DNA of 64,000 nucleotides. Origin: Mucilaginibacter sp. SJ (lineage in GTDB: Bacteria; Bacteroidota; Bacteroidia; Sphingobacteriales; Sphingobacteriaceae). This document shows, in pieces, positions 8,371 through 17,215 of this stretch. The position numbers were made by a program, and so were the translations under genes. Under the pieces are notes generated by a model, which worked only from the letters and a program-made list of their open reading frames with translations, did no database searches and was not told the DNA's origin. Position 1 is the first letter of the stretch. Each line of letters opens with the position of its first letter. Location of the stretch: contig NZ_CP118631.1 of NCBI RefSeq assembly GCF_028993635.1, positions 4,464,001 through 4,528,000 on the forward strand. Direction: 5' to 3'.

Positions 8371-9858
8371 TTAGTATTTTACCTTCGAACTCTGGTTAAG
8401 ACCGTCAATAATATCAGTTATCTCTTTATTGAGCGAATCAATAGTGCTTTGTGAAACTGGCTGCTTCCCTTCAATCTGCTTATAATAAAGGTTATAGCTT
8501 TTAATCCGCAATTCGCAGTATTGTTTTAATGTGGCATCCCGTTCTTTGTAAACATCAGGAAGCGGGAGCGAGTCGACAGCATTGAGAAGACTGATGTTCT
8601 CCTGCCAATAATATAATCCACGGTCTTTAAGCTCAGAGAGTAAAAGCTCTTTGGTGGTATCTTTAGGCATACTCATTACTTCTAAGGCCATTGATTCTTT
8701 TATGGCGAAATCTTTCATTTTAGTTTCGTAAATGCCAACTACATTAGGAATCATGCGGTAAACCACTATACTGCCACCTAATGTAACAACAGCAATAAGC
8801 ATGGTAACTATTAGTTCTGTCCCTTTTTTATCCGGCTGGATAATGCTTGGATAATACAGATAGCCAATTGCAAACCCGCTAAGTAAGCCACCTACATGTG
8901 CCGCATTATCAATACCTGATTTAGTGCCATACAACAGGTTAAATCCTACAAATAACGCTATGCTTATCAAAAGCTGCTTGCGTACAGATTTATCAATTAC
9001 ATTGGTAGTGAGCAGAGACAGGAACACCCCGTACATACCAAATATAGCACCTGAAGCGCCTGCACTAACACTAAAGCCGTTATATGATATGCTTGTAAGG
9101 CTCGCCACCAATCCTGTAAGGAGATACGCTGAAGCAAATTTCAGCTTACCGAGCACCGGCTCAAGCAAAACGCCTATATATATTAGGGCATACATATTCA
9201 GTGCAATATGGAAAATTCCAATATGAAGAAAGATATTGCTAATCAATCGCCACCATTGGTTGTTCAGGGTCATTGGTCCGTAGTCGGCACCCCAGCTTAA
9301 CAGATCTTTTACAGAGGGTTCAAAAAAGGATATTCCGCATATCACCATAATAACGAATATGGCTACATTGATATAAATGATCAAAGGAGTTATAACATAA
9401 CCTTTTTGAGGAATAAAAAAGCCAAGGAATTTTAAAAGGTTTTGTTTAGTTGATGGCAGAGGAGCATTCAGAAGATCATCTGCTGCCGATTCAAATATAG
9501 GAGCAAGTTCGGTCAGTTTTTCTTCCACCTGATCATCTGTTACTGATGTTTGGAACTGGCCGAGCGTTTCAATAAAAGTATCTACATTTTCTTGATTTAA
9601 TTTGGCCCAGTCATTGAGTTTTCCATCTGCATTTTTACTGATTACCAATGCGGTATCCTCCTTAATAATAAGGCGAAACTCCTGAATTGGGGTTAGAAAG
9701 CCTCCATCCACCATCGCTATGAAACCGTTTTTTCCGGTATAAATGATATTCCATTGAAGATGCCGGGCGGTTTCAATTGCTATAGCGAGATAGCGTTTTT
9801 GATCCAGGCCATCGAGAGTGGTTTCTTTGTGAAAAGAAGGAGTAAAGCTGAATGCCAT
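8371..9858 (-). CDS. Rhomboid family intramembrane serine protease with N- and C-terminal extensions
   Basis: 495 residues. The rhomboid core spans about residues 155-345, with a first transmembrane helix (IIYINVAIFVIMVICGISFF), the L1-loop WRLISNIFLHIGIFHIALNMYAL, the catalytic serine motif GASGAIFG and the catalytic His in AAHVGGLLSG. About 150 hydrophilic residues precede the core and form a folded cytoplasmic domain. A last transmembrane helix follows the core (ELIVTMLIAVVTLGGSIVVYRM), then about 110 charged residues. It would cleave transmembrane substrates in the inner membrane. Single gene. Confidence 0.92.
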   Translation of the reverse strand: MAFSFTPSFHKETTLDGLDQKRYLAIAIETARHLQWNIIYTGKNGFIAMVDGGFLTPIQEFRLIIKEDTALVISKNADGKLNDWAKLNQENVDTFIETLGQFQTSVTDDQVEEKLTELAPIFESAADDLLNAPLPSTKQNLLKFLGFFIPQKGYVITPLIIYINVAIFVIMVICGISFFEPSVKDLLSWGADYGPMTLNNQWWRLISNIFLHIGIFHIALNMYALIYIGVLLEPVLGKLKFASAYLLTGLVASLTSISYNGFSVSAGASGAIFGMYGVFLSLLTTNVIDKSVRKQLLISIALFVGFNLLYGTKSGIDNAAHVGGLLSGFAIGYLYYPSIIQPDKKGTELIVTMLIAVVTLGGSIVVYRMIPNVVGIYETKMKDFAIKESMALEVMSMPKDTTKELLLSELKDRGLYYWQENISLLNAVDSLPLPDVYKERDATLKQYCELRIKSYNLYYKQIEGKQPVSQSTIDSLNKEITDIIDGLNQSSKVKY

Positions 9859-10066
9859 AAAGTTTAGGACGTTTTATTGTTAAAGATGGCGATAAATTTG
9901 TTGTCTCTCCAAAAAAACAACACATACACAGTAAATTACTGACCTGTTTTGGTTTTGTATGTTAAGATAGACATAATTAAACAGGGTTTGGGTCATCGAA
10001 TTTTTTGCGCAATCATTTATAAAACGAACTCAAATATATTAGTCTTCATCACTAATCTCTCCCAAG

Positions 10067-11413
10067 CTACCTTACCGGCTTCGGAAACACCGGTAAACTT
10101 TCATGTCCATCTGCATCAACCGACTGTACCGCGAAGAAATAATTATCCTTTGAATAATTCAACGTGGCCGAAGTATCTGTAACGTAGAATTTCTTTTCCC
10201 AATAGGGGCTGATGGTTTCACGCATCAGTATATAATAGCCTGCAGGCTTTTTACCGGTAGCGGGAGCTTCCCATTTCAGTTTGGTTTTATTGGTGAGATC
10301 GCTTGTCATGACGCCTACATTTTGCGGCTCGGCAGGGGCCGAAGCAAGATTGGCCAATACTGCAAGGTTCATGCGGGCTACTTTTTGCACATAACTAAAA
10401 TCAACAAAATCGGGCAGGTCGCCGTATTCAACACCGTTTTCGGTGCGAATGTTCTGGTGCTGGCGGTTAAAGTTTTCATTCATTTCGGTAAACCTTACTG
10501 CCGTAAAACCCTGCTCTAAAAATGGCAGGTGATCACCGCCACGCAGGTAACGGTCGCGCCTATAAATAAGCTTCACATCCAGTTGATCGACATAGCGCTC
10601 TCCAATTTCTTTAGTGTAACGCGCCAGTTGTCTCGAGGGACTATCATTTTCCCCTCCTAATGATTTCAAAGCTGCCACTTGTTTGTCGGTAGCTGCGGTA
10701 GGTACGCCATCGCTGAAAACACGCACGCTGCGGTTATCTTTCAGATCGGTTTCCATGCCGTAAGTATTGCCGACGATATCATTATTCAGCATGGCATCTA
10801 CATTCCAGTTTTCGGCTTTAGCCCGTTTGGCAACATTGGCCGAGCCGTACAAACCCTGCTCTTCACCAACCACAGTCATAAAAATGATAGTAGCCGGAAA
10901 AGACCGTTTAGCCATCACCCTGGCCAGTTCCATAGAAAGGGCAGTACCCGAAGCATCATCATTGGCGCCGGGTTCAACACCATTGGCATCCATCACGTCA
11001 TTGATGCGTGAATCATAATGTCCCGATACCAGGTACACCCGTGTATCATTAGCATCTGTTCCTTTCAGTGTGGCCAGTACGTTTTTGAGTTTGATGGGTT
11101 TATCAATCCGCGTGCCCTTTGGCTGTGTGAATGTGTCAAATTGAACCGTCATCCTTCCGTTTGATTCCGAAGCATATTTCTCCATCTCGGCCTTGATCCA
11201 GTTTCGTGCGGCGCCGCTGCCGGTGGTTTTGCTGGTGGTATCACTCAGCGTGTGCCTGCTTTTAAAGCTAACCAGTTTGCGGATGGTAGTTTCAATGTTT
11301 TTGGCTGATACTTCATTAACCATTTGCTTAATGCCAGCGTCCTGTTTTACGATGGTTTGTGCCGTGGCGGGCAGGGTTAGGATGAGGAGGATGAATGGGA
11401 GGAGGTGTTTCAT
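10067..11413 (-). CDS. Secreted M28 family zinc aminopeptidase with C-terminal FnIII-like domain
   Basis: 448 residues with a signal peptide (…LTLPATAQ). The M28 metal and catalytic residues are visible in order: GHYDS (His/Asp), GANDDASG (bridging Asp), GEEQGLYGS (catalytic Glu and metal Glu), NNDIVGN (Asp) and GGDHLPF (His). The last about 85 residues (PAEPQNVGVMTSDLTNKTKLKWEAP…) look like one fibronectin type III-like domain, common in exported Bacteroidota peptidases. It is predicted to release amino acids from peptides in the periplasm or outside. Single gene; no partner is evident. Confidence 0.92.
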   Translation of the reverse strand: MKHLLPFILLILTLPATAQTIVKQDAGIKQMVNEVSAKNIETTIRKLVSFKSRHTLSDTTSKTTGSGAARNWIKAEMEKYASESNGRMTVQFDTFTQPKGTRIDKPIKLKNVLATLKGTDANDTRVYLVSGHYDSRINDVMDANGVEPGANDDASGTALSMELARVMAKRSFPATIIFMTVVGEEQGLYGSANVAKRAKAENWNVDAMLNNDIVGNTYGMETDLKDNRSVRVFSDGVPTAATDKQVAALKSLGGENDSPSRQLARYTKEIGERYVDQLDVKLIYRRDRYLRGGDHLPFLEQGFTAVRFTEMNENFNRQHQNIRTENGVEYGDLPDFVDFSYVQKVARMNLAVLANLASAPAEPQNVGVMTSDLTNKTKLKWEAPATGKKPAGYYILMRETISPYWEKKFYVTDTSATLNYSKDNYFFAVQSVDADGHESLPVFPKPVR

Positions 11414-11792
11414 ATGATGAATGTCTGAAACCCGAATTTATGGAATTAATGAATTTGCAGAATGAAACATATTGTAATAATCACGTGATGCGATTCAGTT
11501 AATTCGCGAGTTTAAATTTGCAGGTTCAAGGTAGTAACATTGATCACAGGATGTTTTTAGTGTAACCCTGTCTCTTTTATAAGCATCTGATTGTCAGATT
11601 GATATTGAGAAATATTCGAATTTGTGTTAACCCTGTTAACCCCTGTCGTTTCTTTTTGTGGCCAGTGTGATCACACTGCCAAAGGCAAAACGAGAGGATG
11701 TGTTTCATATGGTATGGTAGTAATTTTTTTAATGTAGGAGGCTATATCATAAATCATGGTACAGCCTTTTTCTTTTGATAGAAAGTTAAGAA
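11414..11792. other. Intergenic spacer with GTTAACCC repeat
   Basis: No ORF of interest. It contains GTTAACCCTGTTAACCC at 11,626-11,642; the same 17 bases and part of the flank recur upstream of dnaG at 60,289-60,305. The rest is unremarkable A/T-rich sequence. Confidence 0.5.
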
Positions 11793-12776
11793 TTATTTGC
11801 CAACCCTGGCTTGCAAATGTTGTGGATATCTTGCTCCAACTATTTCGATGTCTTTAAGGGCTGATTCTACTTTTTGCAGATCTTCAGTGGTAAGCTGGAC
11901 ATTTACAGCAGCTACGTTCTCTTGTAAACGGTGAAGCTTAGTAGTCCCGGGTATCGGTGCGATCCACGGTTTTTGGGCGAGAAGCCAGGCAAGCGCAATC
12001 TGGGCAGGTGTAGCGTTTTTCTCGGTTGCTATGCTTCTTACCAAGTCTACCAGTGCCTGGTTGGCTTTCCTGTTTTCTTCTGAAAAACGGGGAACGATGT
12101 TTCTAAAATCGCCTTTATCAAATTGAGTAGTTTCGTTGATCGCCCCGGTTAGAAATCCCTTACCCAGCGGACTGAATGGCACAAACCCGATACCCAACTC
12201 TTCAAGCAGTGGAATGACTTCCTTTTCCGGCTCCCGGTAGAATAACGAATATTCGCTTTGTAGGGCAGCTACCGGTTGTACCGCATGTGCTTTGCGGATG
12301 CTTTCTATACCAGCTTCTGATAACCCCCAATGCCTGATTTTACCTTCTTTAATGAGTTCCTGAATAGTCCCTGCCACATCTTCCATTGGCACATCTGGAT
12401 CTACCCGATGTTGGTAAAACAGGTCTATATAATCAGTATTCAAATATCTCAGCGAGTTTTCGGCCACCTGCCTGATCCTTTCAGGACGGCTATCAAGGCC
12501 TTTGGTCGCATCACCACCGGTAAAACCAAATTTGGTGGCGATTACTATTTTATCCCTGAATGGAGCAACTGCCTTACCAAGCAAAGTTTCATTGCCACCC
12601 TGACTGTATGCTTCGGCGGTATCAAAAAAGGTTACACCTAAATCATAAGCCTTTCGGATCAGTTCAACCGCTTCTTTTTCATTTGTTGCCGGGCCATAGC
12701 CAAAGGTCAGTCCCATACAACCCAATCCTAAAGCCGACACCTCTAAGCCGTTTTTTCCTAATATTCTCTTTTCCAT
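11793..12776 (-). CDS. Aldo/keto reductase
   Basis: About 327 residues from the ATG at 12,776 (MEKRILGKNGLEVSALGLGCMGL); a longer ORF to 12,836 adds 20 residues that do not resemble the family. The catalytic tetrad is visible: Asp and Tyr in FFDTAEAYSQGGNE, Lys in IVIATKFGF and His in DLFYQHRVDP. The NADPH-binding end is IAWLLAQKPWIAPIPGTTK. It reduces aldehydes or ketones in the cytoplasm. It is divergent from an AraC-type regulator across a 170-bp region with repeated TACC motifs, so that regulator probably controls it. Confidence 0.93.
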   Translation of the reverse strand: MEKRILGKNGLEVSALGLGCMGLTFGYGPATNEKEAVELIRKAYDLGVTFFDTAEAYSQGGNETLLGKAVAPFRDKIVIATKFGFTGGDATKGLDSRPERIRQVAENSLRYLNTDYIDLFYQHRVDPDVPMEDVAGTIQELIKEGKIRHWGLSEAGIESIRKAHAVQPVAALQSEYSLFYREPEKEVIPLLEELGIGFVPFSPLGKGFLTGAINETTQFDKGDFRNIVPRFSEENRKANQALVDLVRSIATEKNATPAQIALAWLLAQKPWIAPIPGTTKLHRLQENVAAVNVQLTTEDLQKVESALKDIEIVGARYPQHLQARVGK

Positions 12777-12864
12777 AATTTTATTTAATTTAAGTATTCC
12801 AACTGGACAGGTACAAAGGTCAGGGGTATTTTCCATGAAGCGCTTATACCAATCATGGTATTAC

Positions 12865-12882
12865 CTACCAATTTTACCGATA
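12865..12882 (+). promoter_or_regulatory. Candidate AraC-type operator, copy 1
   Basis: The site CTACCAATTTTACCGATA holds two ACC cores about one helical turn apart, as is common for AraC-family sites. A near copy in inverse orientation occurs after the regulator gene at 13,878-13,896. It lies about 40 bp upstream of the regulator's -7 box and about 90 bp from the aldo/keto reductase start. Confidence 0.5.
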
Positions 12883-12918
12883 GGCGGTACTTCATATTTT
12901 TAAAGTGCATGATGTCGT

Positions 12919-12926
12919 TAACTTTG
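12919..12926 (+). promoter_or_regulatory. -7 box TAACTTTG of the AraC-type gene
   Basis: A perfect match to the Bacteroidota TAnnTTTG element, 20 bp before the ATG at 12,947. It lies inside the longer ORF beginning at 12,905, which argues against that longer start. Confidence 0.7.
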
Positions 12927-12946
12927 CAGTAACAAACGAGAAAAAA

Positions 12947-13840
12947 ATGGAAGAGTTAGTAAGATTTGAAACGGTTAAGGCTTATAATGATTTCAATAAC
13001 AATGAAACGCTTCACCCATTGGTGAGTGTGATCGACTTCTCAAAGGCCAACCCACGTCAGAAGTATAAAATGTATTTCGGTTTGTACGTAGTGATCCTGA
13101 AAGATGTGAATTGTGGAGACCTGCAATATGGCCGTGCTACCTACGATTATCAGGAAGGCACTTTGGTGTTTTTTGCTCCCGGCCAGGTAGCGGGTGTGCG
13201 GAGTAACGAGCTGTTCCAGCCGCAAGGGTATGCATTGGCATTCCACCCAGACTTTATTAAAGGCACTACACTCGGACGCCAGATCCACGAATATGGCTTT
13301 TTTAGCTATAACATGAGCGAAGCGTTGCACATGTCCCAGCGCGAACGTCAAATCGTATTAGATAGCTTCAATAAGATACAGTATGAACTGGAGCATGCTA
13401 TTGATAAACATAGTCGCAAACTGGTGGTTAGCACGATAGAATTGTTTTTGAATTATTGCGTACGCTTTTATGACCGGCAGTTCATTACCCGCGAAGATGT
13501 ACATAAAGGCATTCTTGAAAAGTTTGAAACCCTGTTAAACGGTTATTTTGGTTCGGAAAAACCGCAAGAAATCGGATTGCCAACGGTCGCCTATTGCGCT
13601 GACGAACTAAACTTGTCTGCAAATTACTTTGGGGAGTTGATCAAAAAAGAGACCGGCAAATCGGCGCATGAATATATTCAGGCTAAAGTAATTGACCTTG
13701 GAAAAGAGAAAATATTTGACCCTAACAAATCCGTAAGTGAGGTAGCTTACGAACTTGGATTTAAATATCCGCAACATTTTACAAGGCTTTTTAAAAAACA
13801 GGTGGGTAACACGCCTAATGACTATAGAAATGTAAACTAA
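12947..13840 (+). CDS. AraC family transcriptional regulator
   Basis: About 297 residues from the ATG at 12,947. The N-terminal about 180 residues are a cupin-like sensor domain (GRATYDYQEGTLVFFAPGQVAG, then the helical NKIQYELEHAIDKHSRK). The C-terminal about 100 residues carry the two helix-turn-helix motifs (VAYCADELNLSANYFGELIKKETGKSA and SVSEVAYELGFKYPQHFTRLFKKQVGNTP). It is divergent from an aldo/keto reductase, the usual arrangement for this AraC subgroup and its target. It is the last chromosomal gene before the tRNA-Ser island. Confidence 0.92.
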   Translation: MEELVRFETVKAYNDFNNNETLHPLVSVIDFSKANPRQKYKMYFGLYVVILKDVNCGDLQYGRATYDYQEGTLVFFAPGQVAGVRSNELFQPQGYALAFHPDFIKGTTLGRQIHEYGFFSYNMSEALHMSQRERQIVLDSFNKIQYELEHAIDKHSRKLVVSTIELFLNYCVRFYDRQFITREDVHKGILEKFETLLNGYFGSEKPQEIGLPTVAYCADELNLSANYFGELIKKETGKSAHEYIQAKVIDLGKEKIFDPNKSVSEVAYELGFKYPQHFTRLFKKQVGNTPNDYRNVN

Positions 13841-13877
13841 CAAGCATGTAAAATCCCTTATGGATTTTAGAAATATT

Positions 13878-13896
13878 TATCGGTAAACTTCGGTAG
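13878..13896 (-). promoter_or_regulatory. Candidate AraC-type operator, copy 2
   Basis: TATCGGTAAACTTCGGTAG reads on the minus strand as CTACC, four bases, TTTACCGATA. This matches the site at 12,865-12,882 except for one extra spacer base and the spacer sequence. It lies 38 bp after the regulator stop codon and 14 bp from the island edge. Confidence 0.45.
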
Positions 13897-13909
13897 TACT
13901 GATAAAAAA

Positions 13910-13926
13910 GCGGAGAGGGGGATTTG
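13910..13926. repeat. att-like partial copy of the tRNA-Ser 3' end (left)
   Basis: GCGGAGAGGG is identical to the tRNA-Ser 3' end, followed by GGATT after a small deletion relative to the tRNA. It is taken as the outer boundary of the island. Confidence 0.5.
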
Positions 13927-13981
13927 TTTTAACCCTAATTTTCTGCGCTTATTCGATATCTTGAATGGTTTTCAATTTCGT

Positions 13982-14000
13982 ACTCACCGAATTACTCACC
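13982..14000. repeat. Paired ACTCACC motif, left arm of element A
   Basis: ACTCACCGAATTACTCACC is identical to 16,859-16,877. The two heptamers are spaced 12 bp, compatible with integrase arm-type sites on one face of the helix. Confidence 0.55.
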
Positions 14001-14718
14001 ACTTTTTATTTATAAGTATATAGCTGCAAATGCTATATTCAAATGTACAAAAAAGGGAAAAAACAATTCTTTTTTATTCATGAAAACGTTCGTTCGATTT
14101 CTATGATTTAAGGCCCTCCAGCCAGACGTACATCCTTAAATCAGTAAATTGTCTTTTAAAAAACCATTAAAGTCCCTAAAACCCGTTGGAATGCAATAAT
14201 AGATCTTAAGCCTATTCTATACTTTGAAGTAAATTTCTCGAGAAGCTTCTTTGGCAGAGTTTTATTATAGAGCTCAGTAAATTGGATGTTCCGGAGCCAT
14301 TGATCACAGCGTTCCGAAAAAAGGTCAGTGCATTCGGTTACACTTTGACCATGCTAATTCCTAATTTTAATATCTCGGTGTAACACTAATTTTTAAGGGA
14401 AATTACTTATAAAAAATACTGGTCATAACTTATAAAAGATATAAGAGTATTATTTAGTTGAAATTAAATGCTGAATAATTTACCATTTGTAAATTATAAT
14501 AAAACATGTATTTTTATCATGTATGAAAAAATTATAATTCATAATTCAAAATACTTTTTGCACACAACCTATTTAACCTAATCCCTAATCACATTAATAT
14601 GAAACCATCTCAAAGCAATTCTAATCTATAAACCATCTCCATTCCTGATTTTAACTTATTCGCTCGCGTTAGTGAATTGGAAAAAACAAAATCGAAATAA
14701 ATCGTCCTAAAAATAAAA

Positions 14719-15795
14719 ATGAAAAAAAACTTATTATCACTCGCAATAATGCTTTTGGGCTGCCATTTTTCTTACGCCCAGTGGACTACAGTTGGCACTG
14801 TAACAACCACTATCAACACTGTTGGCATTGGTACAACCACCCCTGCTTACCCATTTCATTTATACAATACTACAGCCCGAAGTACAAATAGTGGAGGCTC
14901 TGTTGATTTCGGCCTCGATTCGTACAACAATAACCTGGTGGGCTCACGCTTGTATTTCGGGCGCTCCCGCGGCACTTTAGCTACTCCTTTGGTAGTACAA
15001 GACGGAGATTACCTTAGCCTTCTTGATTTTTATGGTCATGATGGCACTACGGCGCAACGTGCAGGACAGCTTATTTTTAAGGTTGACGGAACCCCTGCAA
15101 GCGGCGTTGTTCCTGGGGCATTCCTGTTTACAACTGTAGGCTCGGATGGCGTCAATGCCGAGCGGATGCGGATCAGTTCGGGTGGTAATGTAGGTATCGC
15201 TGCTCCAACCCCTATTTCTACTTTCCAGGTTAATAGCGGCCCTTACAAGTTTTCTGCAGGGCCCTGCCCCGGCGGCGATTTGCATTATGGAACGGCTTAT
15301 ATCGGCTTTAACGCTGCGCGTATAGGGCGCGGCAACTCTGCAAACTGGACTATTGAAGGAGACGGTAGCCATAATGGTGGCGGTGTAATTTACTCCGATG
15401 TTTCCGGGAATGTATATGTAGCCCCTGTACCTTCAGCCGGCACCGCTACCCGTACGCTGACCGATCTTGACATCAAGAATAACATCACTTTTCGCGTTGA
15501 CGCCAATGGGACAACCTACGCCAAAGCAATAACCGTAACAACTACCGGCTGGCCCGACTATGTTTTCAAAGCACCCTATCAATTACCATCTTTATCAGAA
15601 GTTAAAACTTACATCGACCAGAATCAGCATTTGCCCGAAATACCTTCAGAACAGGAAATCGCCAAAGAAGGGCAGAACCTTGGTGAGATGAACAAATTGC
15701 TGCTTAAAAAAGTGGAAGAACTGACTTTGTACTTAATAGAACAAAATAAACGGATAGAAAAACTTGAATCACAAATAAATAAATCTCATGAATAA
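14719..15795 (+). CDS. Secreted tail-fibre-like protein with C-terminal coiled coil
   Basis: 358 residues with a signal peptide (…LLGCHFSYAQ). The mature part has T/S/G/N-rich beta repeats typical of fibre or surface proteins (VGIGTTTP, RMRISSGGNVGI). The C-terminus ends in the module common in Bacteroidota fibre proteins, WPDYVFK…LPSLSEVKTYIDQNQHLPEIPS, then LGEMNKLLLKKVEELTLYL and a coiled coil (IEQNKRIEKLESQ). No S74 chaperone peptidase is seen. Such genes often occur in paralogous clusters; the next, broken gene starts inside this gene's last codons (ATGAATAA overlap). Role: adhesion or an exported fibre, unproven. Confidence 0.75.
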   Translation: MKKNLLSLAIMLLGCHFSYAQWTTVGTVTTTINTVGIGTTTPAYPFHLYNTTARSTNSGGSVDFGLDSYNNNLVGSRLYFGRSRGTLATPLVVQDGDYLSLLDFYGHDGTTAQRAGQLIFKVDGTPASGVVPGAFLFTTVGSDGVNAERMRISSGGNVGIAAPTPISTFQVNSGPYKFSAGPCPGGDLHYGTAYIGFNAARIGRGNSANWTIEGDGSHNGGGVIYSDVSGNVYVAPVPSAGTATRTLTDLDIKNNITFRVDANGTTYAKAITVTTTGWPDYVFKAPYQLPSLSEVKTYIDQNQHLPEIPSEQEIAKEGQNLGEMNKLLLKKVEELTLYLIEQNKRIEKLESQINKSHE

Positions 15796-16160
15796 ATAGA
15801 CGTTTTAAAGTAGTGTTATTTTTGTTGGGCTTAATTACACTACCCGGCTTAGTGCATGCGCAATACTCATATGAGCATGTTGGAGGCACCGGCAGGGTAT
15901 CTTTATTAGTTGGCAGTCTTCCGCCGGATAACGATTCTAATGCTGCCAAATTGCAAATAGATGTTTTTGGCGGCGGTTGGGGCTCAAATAATACGGGCGT
16001 AACTCCTACTATGTAGGTAAACGAGGCGGCATAATTATTCACCAGATAACCAATGGTAATGCTATGATTTAAAAGATCATTTGGGAAACACAAGAGTAAC
16101 ACTCACCCCCGATCCGGCAGACCTTACACAGCAAACAGCAAAGCTACTTCAGCAAAACAA
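15788..16160 (+). pseudogene. Frameshifted small secreted companion of the fibre protein
   Basis: ATG at 15,788 reads MNK and then a stop. Skipping one base gives RFKVVLFLLGLITLPGLVHAQ, a clear signal peptide, then YSYEHVGGTGRVSLLVGSLPP…. A second shift at about 16,007 continues as YYVGKRGGIIIHQITNGNAM, and a third at about 16,067 as DLKDHLGNTRVTLTPDPADL and QQTAKLLQQ. The coding sequence then runs into antisense integrase sequence at about 16,160. Three frameshifts plus 3' truncation mean it is dead unless the assembly is wrong. Confidence 0.75.
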
Positions 16161-16730
16161 GTTCCTGATATACTTGACAGGAGAATTGTTCCCGCAGTTC
16201 CTTTCCGATCGCAGCCAGAAATCATAATCTGTGATGAATTGATGATCGACCTTGCGCAGGCTGATATCAGTTAAATCATAACGCTACTTCAGAAAACGTT
16301 GGGTATGGCTCAACAATATCTTATATCGGCTCAATGTACCCTTTGTCGCTTCTTTGCCTACCAGCTTCTTGAACCGCTTGTTGTGTTCTTCAAATACTTC
16401 AATCAGCATTTTGGGGCTTTCTTCCTTACCCATAAAACGGTTTTTCAGGCTTTCAGCTGTGATACTTTCCTGCGCTTTTATCATCGCACCATGTGCGTCG
16501 TCAACCTGTGCCCTCAGGGTATCAAGATAGTTGTTGAAGGTTTTAACATGTTCTTTAGTTCCCTTCATCCGGCCGGCGGAAGGCATCCATTGCGATGGTT
16601 CGCACTCGCGACCCGATGTCAGCTCTGACCGCTTGCCGTTCACGGTGATACGCATGTACACAGGCACGGGACCTGTTTGATAGTTTCTTGATCTCTTCAA
16701 ATAAAAGAGCACACTGAAAATTGTCTTCAT
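16159..16730 (-). pseudogene. Truncated tyrosine integrase remnant
   Basis: The open part (16,284-16,730, 148 codons) is the N-terminal arm-binding domain (FYLKRSRNYQTGPVPVYMRI) and part of the SAM-like core-binding domain of a Bacteroidota tyrosine recombinase. After an in-frame TAG at 16,284-16,286 the same frame continues RYDLTDISLRKVDHQFITDYDFWLR and SPVKYIRNL, then stops matching at about 16,160, where the fibre-companion pseudogene begins on the other strand. The catalytic domain (R…HxxR…Y) is absent, so no recombinase activity is expected. The usual length is about 400 residues. Confidence 0.8.
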
Positions 16731-16858
16731 AATGACTCACTGAATGGTTAAACAAATATCGGTTTGCGGCCATTTTCTGACAAGATGTTCAATTTTTGAA
16801 CTGGTTGCAAATCAGTGTTTTAACTATGTTTTGGTGAGTCAATCAAATGATTGACCTG

Positions 16859-16877
16859 ACTCACCGAATTACTCACC
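16859..16877. repeat. Paired ACTCACC motif, right arm of element A
   Basis: Identical to 13,982-14,000. It is flanked by single inverse copies (GGTGAGT at 16,833-16,839 and 16,893-16,899). Confidence 0.55.
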
Positions 16878-16979
16878 GGATATATGTGAAATGGTGAGTA
16901 AATTAGCTTGTTGGTTAAAAATCAAAAGCCTGATTTCGTGCGAAAAATAGGCTTTTAGTCAATTTTGGTATGAAAATCA

Positions 16980-16994
16980 GCGGAGAGGGAGGGA
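16980..16994. repeat. att-like copy of the tRNA-Ser 3' end (between elements)
   Basis: GCGGAGAGGGAGGGA is identical to 26,215-26,229, the last bases of tRNA-Ser(GGA). Direct repeats of a tRNA 3' end mark the ends of integrated elements. Confidence 0.75.
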
Positions 16995-17053
16995 AACGGA
17001 CTATAGGCTTTTTTAAGCTTTTTAGGCCTATTTTGGCTGTTTTTTATTTGCGG

Positions 17054-17075
17054 TGCCACAAAATTGCCACAAAAT
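17054..17075. repeat. Tandem TGCCACAAAAT pair, left arm of element B
   Basis: Two perfect adjacent 11-bp copies. Copies in both orientations of the same core (TGCCACAAAA, TTTGTGGCA) occur at the other end of element B (25,937-25,985). Confidence 0.55.
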
Positions 17076-17215
17076 ATTAAGCCTAATAAATTTCCCTGAA
17101 ATATCTTCAAAAGCTTCCTGCACGGAAGCCGACTTAATTTAAAGAACGATATAATTCGTAATGATTATTTATACAAAAATAGTGAAAAGTTTACTGTCAC
17201 TTACTTGGTGCTCTT

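Larger units (their letters stand above)
13841..14718. other. Long A/T-rich intergenic region at the island edge
   Basis: It holds the second TACC operator-like site, the left att-like repeat and the paired ACTCACC motif (13,982-14,000). From about 14,001 to 14,718 I find no gene; the sequence is very A/T-rich with many short runs and is probably the left arm of element A plus the leader of the tail-fibre-like gene. Confidence 0.5.
13910..16979. mobile_element. Element A: decayed integrative element distal to tRNA-Ser
   Basis: It is bounded on the left by a partial copy of the tRNA-Ser 3' end (GCGGAGAGGG at 13,910) and on the right by a 15-bp copy at 16,980. Its integrase is truncated, and it carries a tail-fibre-like gene and a frameshifted relative. 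The motif ACTCACCGAATTACTCACC occurs near both ends (13,982-14,000 and 16,859-16,877). The integrase start faces inward from the tRNA-proximal end, as is usual for tRNA-targeting elements. Confidence 0.65.
16731..17215. other. Junction of elements A and B
   Basis: No gene. It contains several ACTCACC/GGTGAGT motifs (16,735; 16,833; 16,859-16,877; 16,893), the 15-bp tRNA-Ser repeat at 16,980-16,994 and the tandem TGCCACAAAAT pair at 17,054-17,075. The remainder is A/T-rich. Confidence 0.55.

Noticed and set aside
12905..12946. Upstream start of the AraC-type regulator at 12,905
   Set aside because: A perfect -7 box (12,919-12,926) lies downstream of that start, so the transcript would not contain it.
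16160..16227. Reading the fibre-companion pseudogene on to the stop at 16,225
   Set aside because: The last about 22 codons are the antisense of integrase sequence (YIRNL, SPVK), so the open frame there is accidental.
16555..16773. Leftward 72-codon ORF at the integrase start
   Set aside because: It is an alternative frame overlapping the integrase N-terminus, whose frame has clear family sequence.
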